Below, piece by piece: positions 18,120 to 20,698 of a stretch of 20,698 bases of DNA (position 1 is the first letter of the stretch; each line of letters begins with the position of its first letter). Made by a program: the position numbers and the translations under genes. The notes beneath the pieces were generated by a model, which had not been told where the DNA came from, did no database searches, and saw only the letters and a program-made list of their open reading frames with translations. Where the stretch lies: contig CAMPET010000173.1 of assembly GCA_946803715.1 (NCBI GenBank), positions 2,296 to 22,993 of the forward strand, read 5' to 3'. Source of the DNA: Beroe ovata (Eukaryota > Ctenophora > Nuda > Beroida > Beroidae).

Positions 18120-18859
18120 ACCGCGACTCTCGAATTAATTGATGTTATGATATAGCATAGAACTCTAAACTCTCCATCTACTCACAATAAATATACAAAA
18201 TAAGCAAATTGTTGTTACTTGACAGTGCAAGGATCACTCAAATAACTGAAGTGTGGCCATCAAATATCTTTAATGTTGTAGATTTAGGATCTATAAGATG
18301 TGATCATAGCAAATGAAGTGACCTGAGATGTGAATGAAGTGTAAGATGGCCAAGTGTAAGATAATCAACTTGCAAAGACTAACATCAGTTGGCAGAGAAC
18401 AGTCTTCCTCAATTTGAGTTGGAGTCCCATAAGAGATCATGTATTCCAAATTTTTGATAATCCACAGATGCGACAAATGAAACATTTTTCACATCTGTGT
18501 TATCAGAAATTCAGAATGCCTGATTCTTTCCCAGGTTTTCCTGAACAAGACGAAGCCAATAGTCTAGTATATCCCATTCCATACAGGATGAAAAGAGGTG
18601 CTAGATTTTGCTTACTCAGAACTGTGCTGGTCATCAACAGTTTTGATTCGTTTCAATCTTTTGAATGTATATTGGGATTTATTGATAAAGCATATTTCAC
18701 ATGCCATACATTCTCAGTGCTTGATTTCCAAGCCAAGCAGGATAGGAAATAGGTAGTATTTTGATAGTAGGCATGCAGATTCATATACTTACGGAACCTG
18801 AAATTTATGTCATGACAATAAAAATAAAACCCTTTCCAAAAACATTATTCACTTTACAG
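18120..18859. other. AT-rich region, no firm gene
   Basis: A 112-codon plus-strand frame (18414-18752) and an overlapping minus-strand frame (18291-18485) are open, but neither has recognisable sequence or clean splice borders. Parts of 18470-18600 have exon-like texture (acceptors TCCACAG and TTTCCCAG). I leave it unassigned. Confidence 0.4.
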
Positions 18860-19351
18860 GATGGTGCTATAAAAATAGCAAGGCTTGGAATGATCAATAC
18901 AATAACCAGCAAGCTCCAGATGTCATCTCTCAATGAACCTCTTATACCTGAGTTCAATGTAAGTATTTAACATCATTTCAATAAGTTGTTATGTGTACTA
19001 TAACCCAACTCTTACCTTTTCTAAGACTCAGAGCCATATCTGCATGTTTCTGTAATACAGCATATGATTGTTTTCAGTTTGGCTCAACTTTGATGAACAT
19101 CAGTATTCAATCTTCTCCATAAAGAAAATGGAAATAGTCATTTATCTGTTGTCTATTTTTGTAACAGGGTCTCAGCCTATCACAAATATTGCAGATTTTA
19201 TGCAATTCTTCTCTCTTTTCCATGAATGTTTTCCATGAATGTTTTGGCATATGTACACACATGTAATAAATATATATTTGAATACTTTAATAACTCAATG
19301 TATCCTGGTTTCAGGTTTTACATCAGAGCACCCTGACCAACGAAAATACTG
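18860..19351 (+). CDS. Possible internal exon pair of an unknown gene
   Basis: TTTACAG before 18860 and GTAAGTAT after 18958 bound an open 99-base exon reading DGAIKIARLGMINTITS and on to PEFN. In the same frame, TTTCAG before 19315 and GTATGT after 19351 bound a 37-base exon reading VLHQSTLTNENT. Both borders match splice consensus and the phases agree. The protein is not recognised, and no upstream or downstream partner exon was found in the window, so this may be chance. Confidence 0.3.
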
Positions 19352-20698
19352 GTATGTAGCATATTATGTATTGCATTATGTTATTATGCAATGTGCTGTC
19401 ACATATTCAACTGTCGAGTTCAGGGCAAAGCCCAGCACTAAATGACAAATGTCCTGTTCCTTTGAAAGCTACCAATTACTAATTCAATGAACCAGGAGAG
19501 AAGCTTCCTATGGGTCTTGCCCAGTAGACGGTTTATAGGCATAGAATAATCTGGGAGCCTGATGCTCTGTTACAATGATGGGCATCATACATTTACCATG
19601 AATTACATATACTGTTATGTAAATGTCCCGGGGAATCCGGAAATAAATATAGGTAATAGGTATTTCATAAAGCAAGGCCACTGGCAGCTTTGTAATAACT
19701 TCAATCGTATGTAACCTGCATCAAGTGATCGATTATTATCATTATTAAAGTGCACGTGATGGGCCATTTCACTTATAAATGCTGCCTGATGGCACACTGA
19801 TGTATGAATACACACTTCCAGAGAAGATGATGGCGTGCCAGCAGGCCGGAAGTATACAACTCAGTAGCCTATTTTACTAATGCCAATAATATGTGTACTG
19901 CAGAAAGTAGGCTACTGCTTTGTCTTCACTCAATGCGTCCTTGTGCTCTTAATGAGCGAGTAAGTAGGTACTGCTTAGCACGAAACTGTGATAGTCTGAC
20001 CAAGAGGTAGTATTGGATATTGCTATGAGATATTACTTATCCAGACAAGGAGGGGAGAGGGGAAGATCACTTTTTCAGATTGAAGACAGCCAGTAGCAGC
20101 TACAAATGCTTAATCAATTCTTGATCATTTCAGATAATTGCAAAATAATTACTCAGGGGGGGGGGCTATTTTTACATTATTTCATTCTCAAAATGAATGA
20201 TCATAAACTGAAGGAATTAGCGGGGGGGTCACAAGACAGTAAATGATGGTCACGCTACACGAGTGAAAATTGTTAACTATGTGAGAAATGTGAGGTGTCA
20301 GAGTCATTCTTTGGTTGATGATATTCGACCACATTTTGCATATCATATTGCATATGTTAGACAATTGTAGTTTCACTACTTTATTAATCCCTAATTTTAT
20401 AGTGTTGTCCATTCATCATCGAATTACACTATAGGTGTATTATAGCGTGTTTTCTTCCAGCCCATCTGACGTACACTCAGTTTTTTCTATAAGAAACTCT
20501 CTAAAAGAAACTGAGCCTAGGATCTCCGAAAATTTAAGAAACTTAGCCTAGGATTCTGGAAAAATTAAGAAACTCCGTTGATTTACAATTAAGAAACTAA
20601 GAAACTTTGAGCCTAAAATTGTCAAATTTGTGCACAGAATCCTAGTACAACGATAATTTTAACAACAGAAAACGTCTGGCTTCTGGGGGCTGCGCCCC
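19352..20698. other. Non-coding region at window end
   Basis: No gene seen. It contains G-runs at about 20157-20166 and 20222-20228 and ends in GGGGGCTGCGCCCC, a GC palindrome that may belong to a repeat continuing outside the window. Confidence 0.55.
20490..20620. repeat. Short tandem repeat AAGAAACT..AGCCTAGGAT
   Basis: AAGAAACTGAGCCTAGGATC and AAGAAACTTAGCCTAGGATT start about 36 bases apart, each followed by an A/T-rich spacer. Partial copies (AAGAAACTCC, AAGAAACTAAGAAACTTTGAGCCT) follow. A small degenerate tandem array. Confidence 0.75.

Noticed and set aside
1-20698. Search for transposase, reverse transcriptase, viral genes, tRNA or rRNA
   Set aside because: No frame shows the motifs of integrases, reverse transcriptases or capsids, and no tRNA-like fold or rRNA block was recognised. 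The mobile elements present are all non-coding.

Overview
Eukaryotic nuclear DNA, most likely from an insect. The reasons are AT-rich sequence, genes broken by short GT-AG introns, a metazoan Elongin A gene, many small palindromic (MITE-like) elements with CGCG-rich centres, a ~172-bp satellite and a long AC microsatellite. A hemipteran such as a planthopper would fit, but that is a guess from general look only. Three single N bases (2636, 5074, 6983) mark imperfect assembly.

Layout. 1-800: end of a 172-bp tandem satellite. 713-2635 (unit A) and 3137-5326 (unit B): two direct copies of one segment. Each holds the first two exons of a minus-strand Ser/Lys-rich nuclear-type protein, a CpG-rich divergent 5' region, and the start of the first visible coding exon of a plus-strand glutaredoxin-like gene. 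Unit A is broken in the 5' part of the Ser/Lys-rich gene and cut off inside the glutaredoxin-like exon. Unit B is intact and runs into the full glutaredoxin-like gene (5231-6277, 3 exons, 247 aa), whose active-site CGFS motif is gone. 6796-7944: a small single-pass membrane protein with a Cys-rich ectodomain, which becomes visible only when two exons are joined across an 811-bp intron. 8414-10301: a compact Elongin A in at least nine coding exons (about 285-312 aa). 11578-17350: a seven-exon gene for a 1668-aa acidic-then-basic protein with TxIP (EB1-binding type) motifs and a KEN box, probably a cell-cycle-regulated microtubule plus-end protein. 17351-20698: mostly non-coding, with palindromic elements and one possible exon pair (18860-18958, 19315-19351).

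The genes do not form a functional cluster; they are independent metazoan transcription units. Apart from the minus-strand Ser/Lys-rich copies, all read on the plus strand. I reconstructed exon structures by hand from splice consensus and reading-frame phase. Where phases closed exactly (glutaredoxin-like gene, plus-end protein, C-terminal half of Elongin A, junction in the membrane protein) I am fairly confident. The 5' end of the membrane protein and the middle of Elongin A are uncertain.
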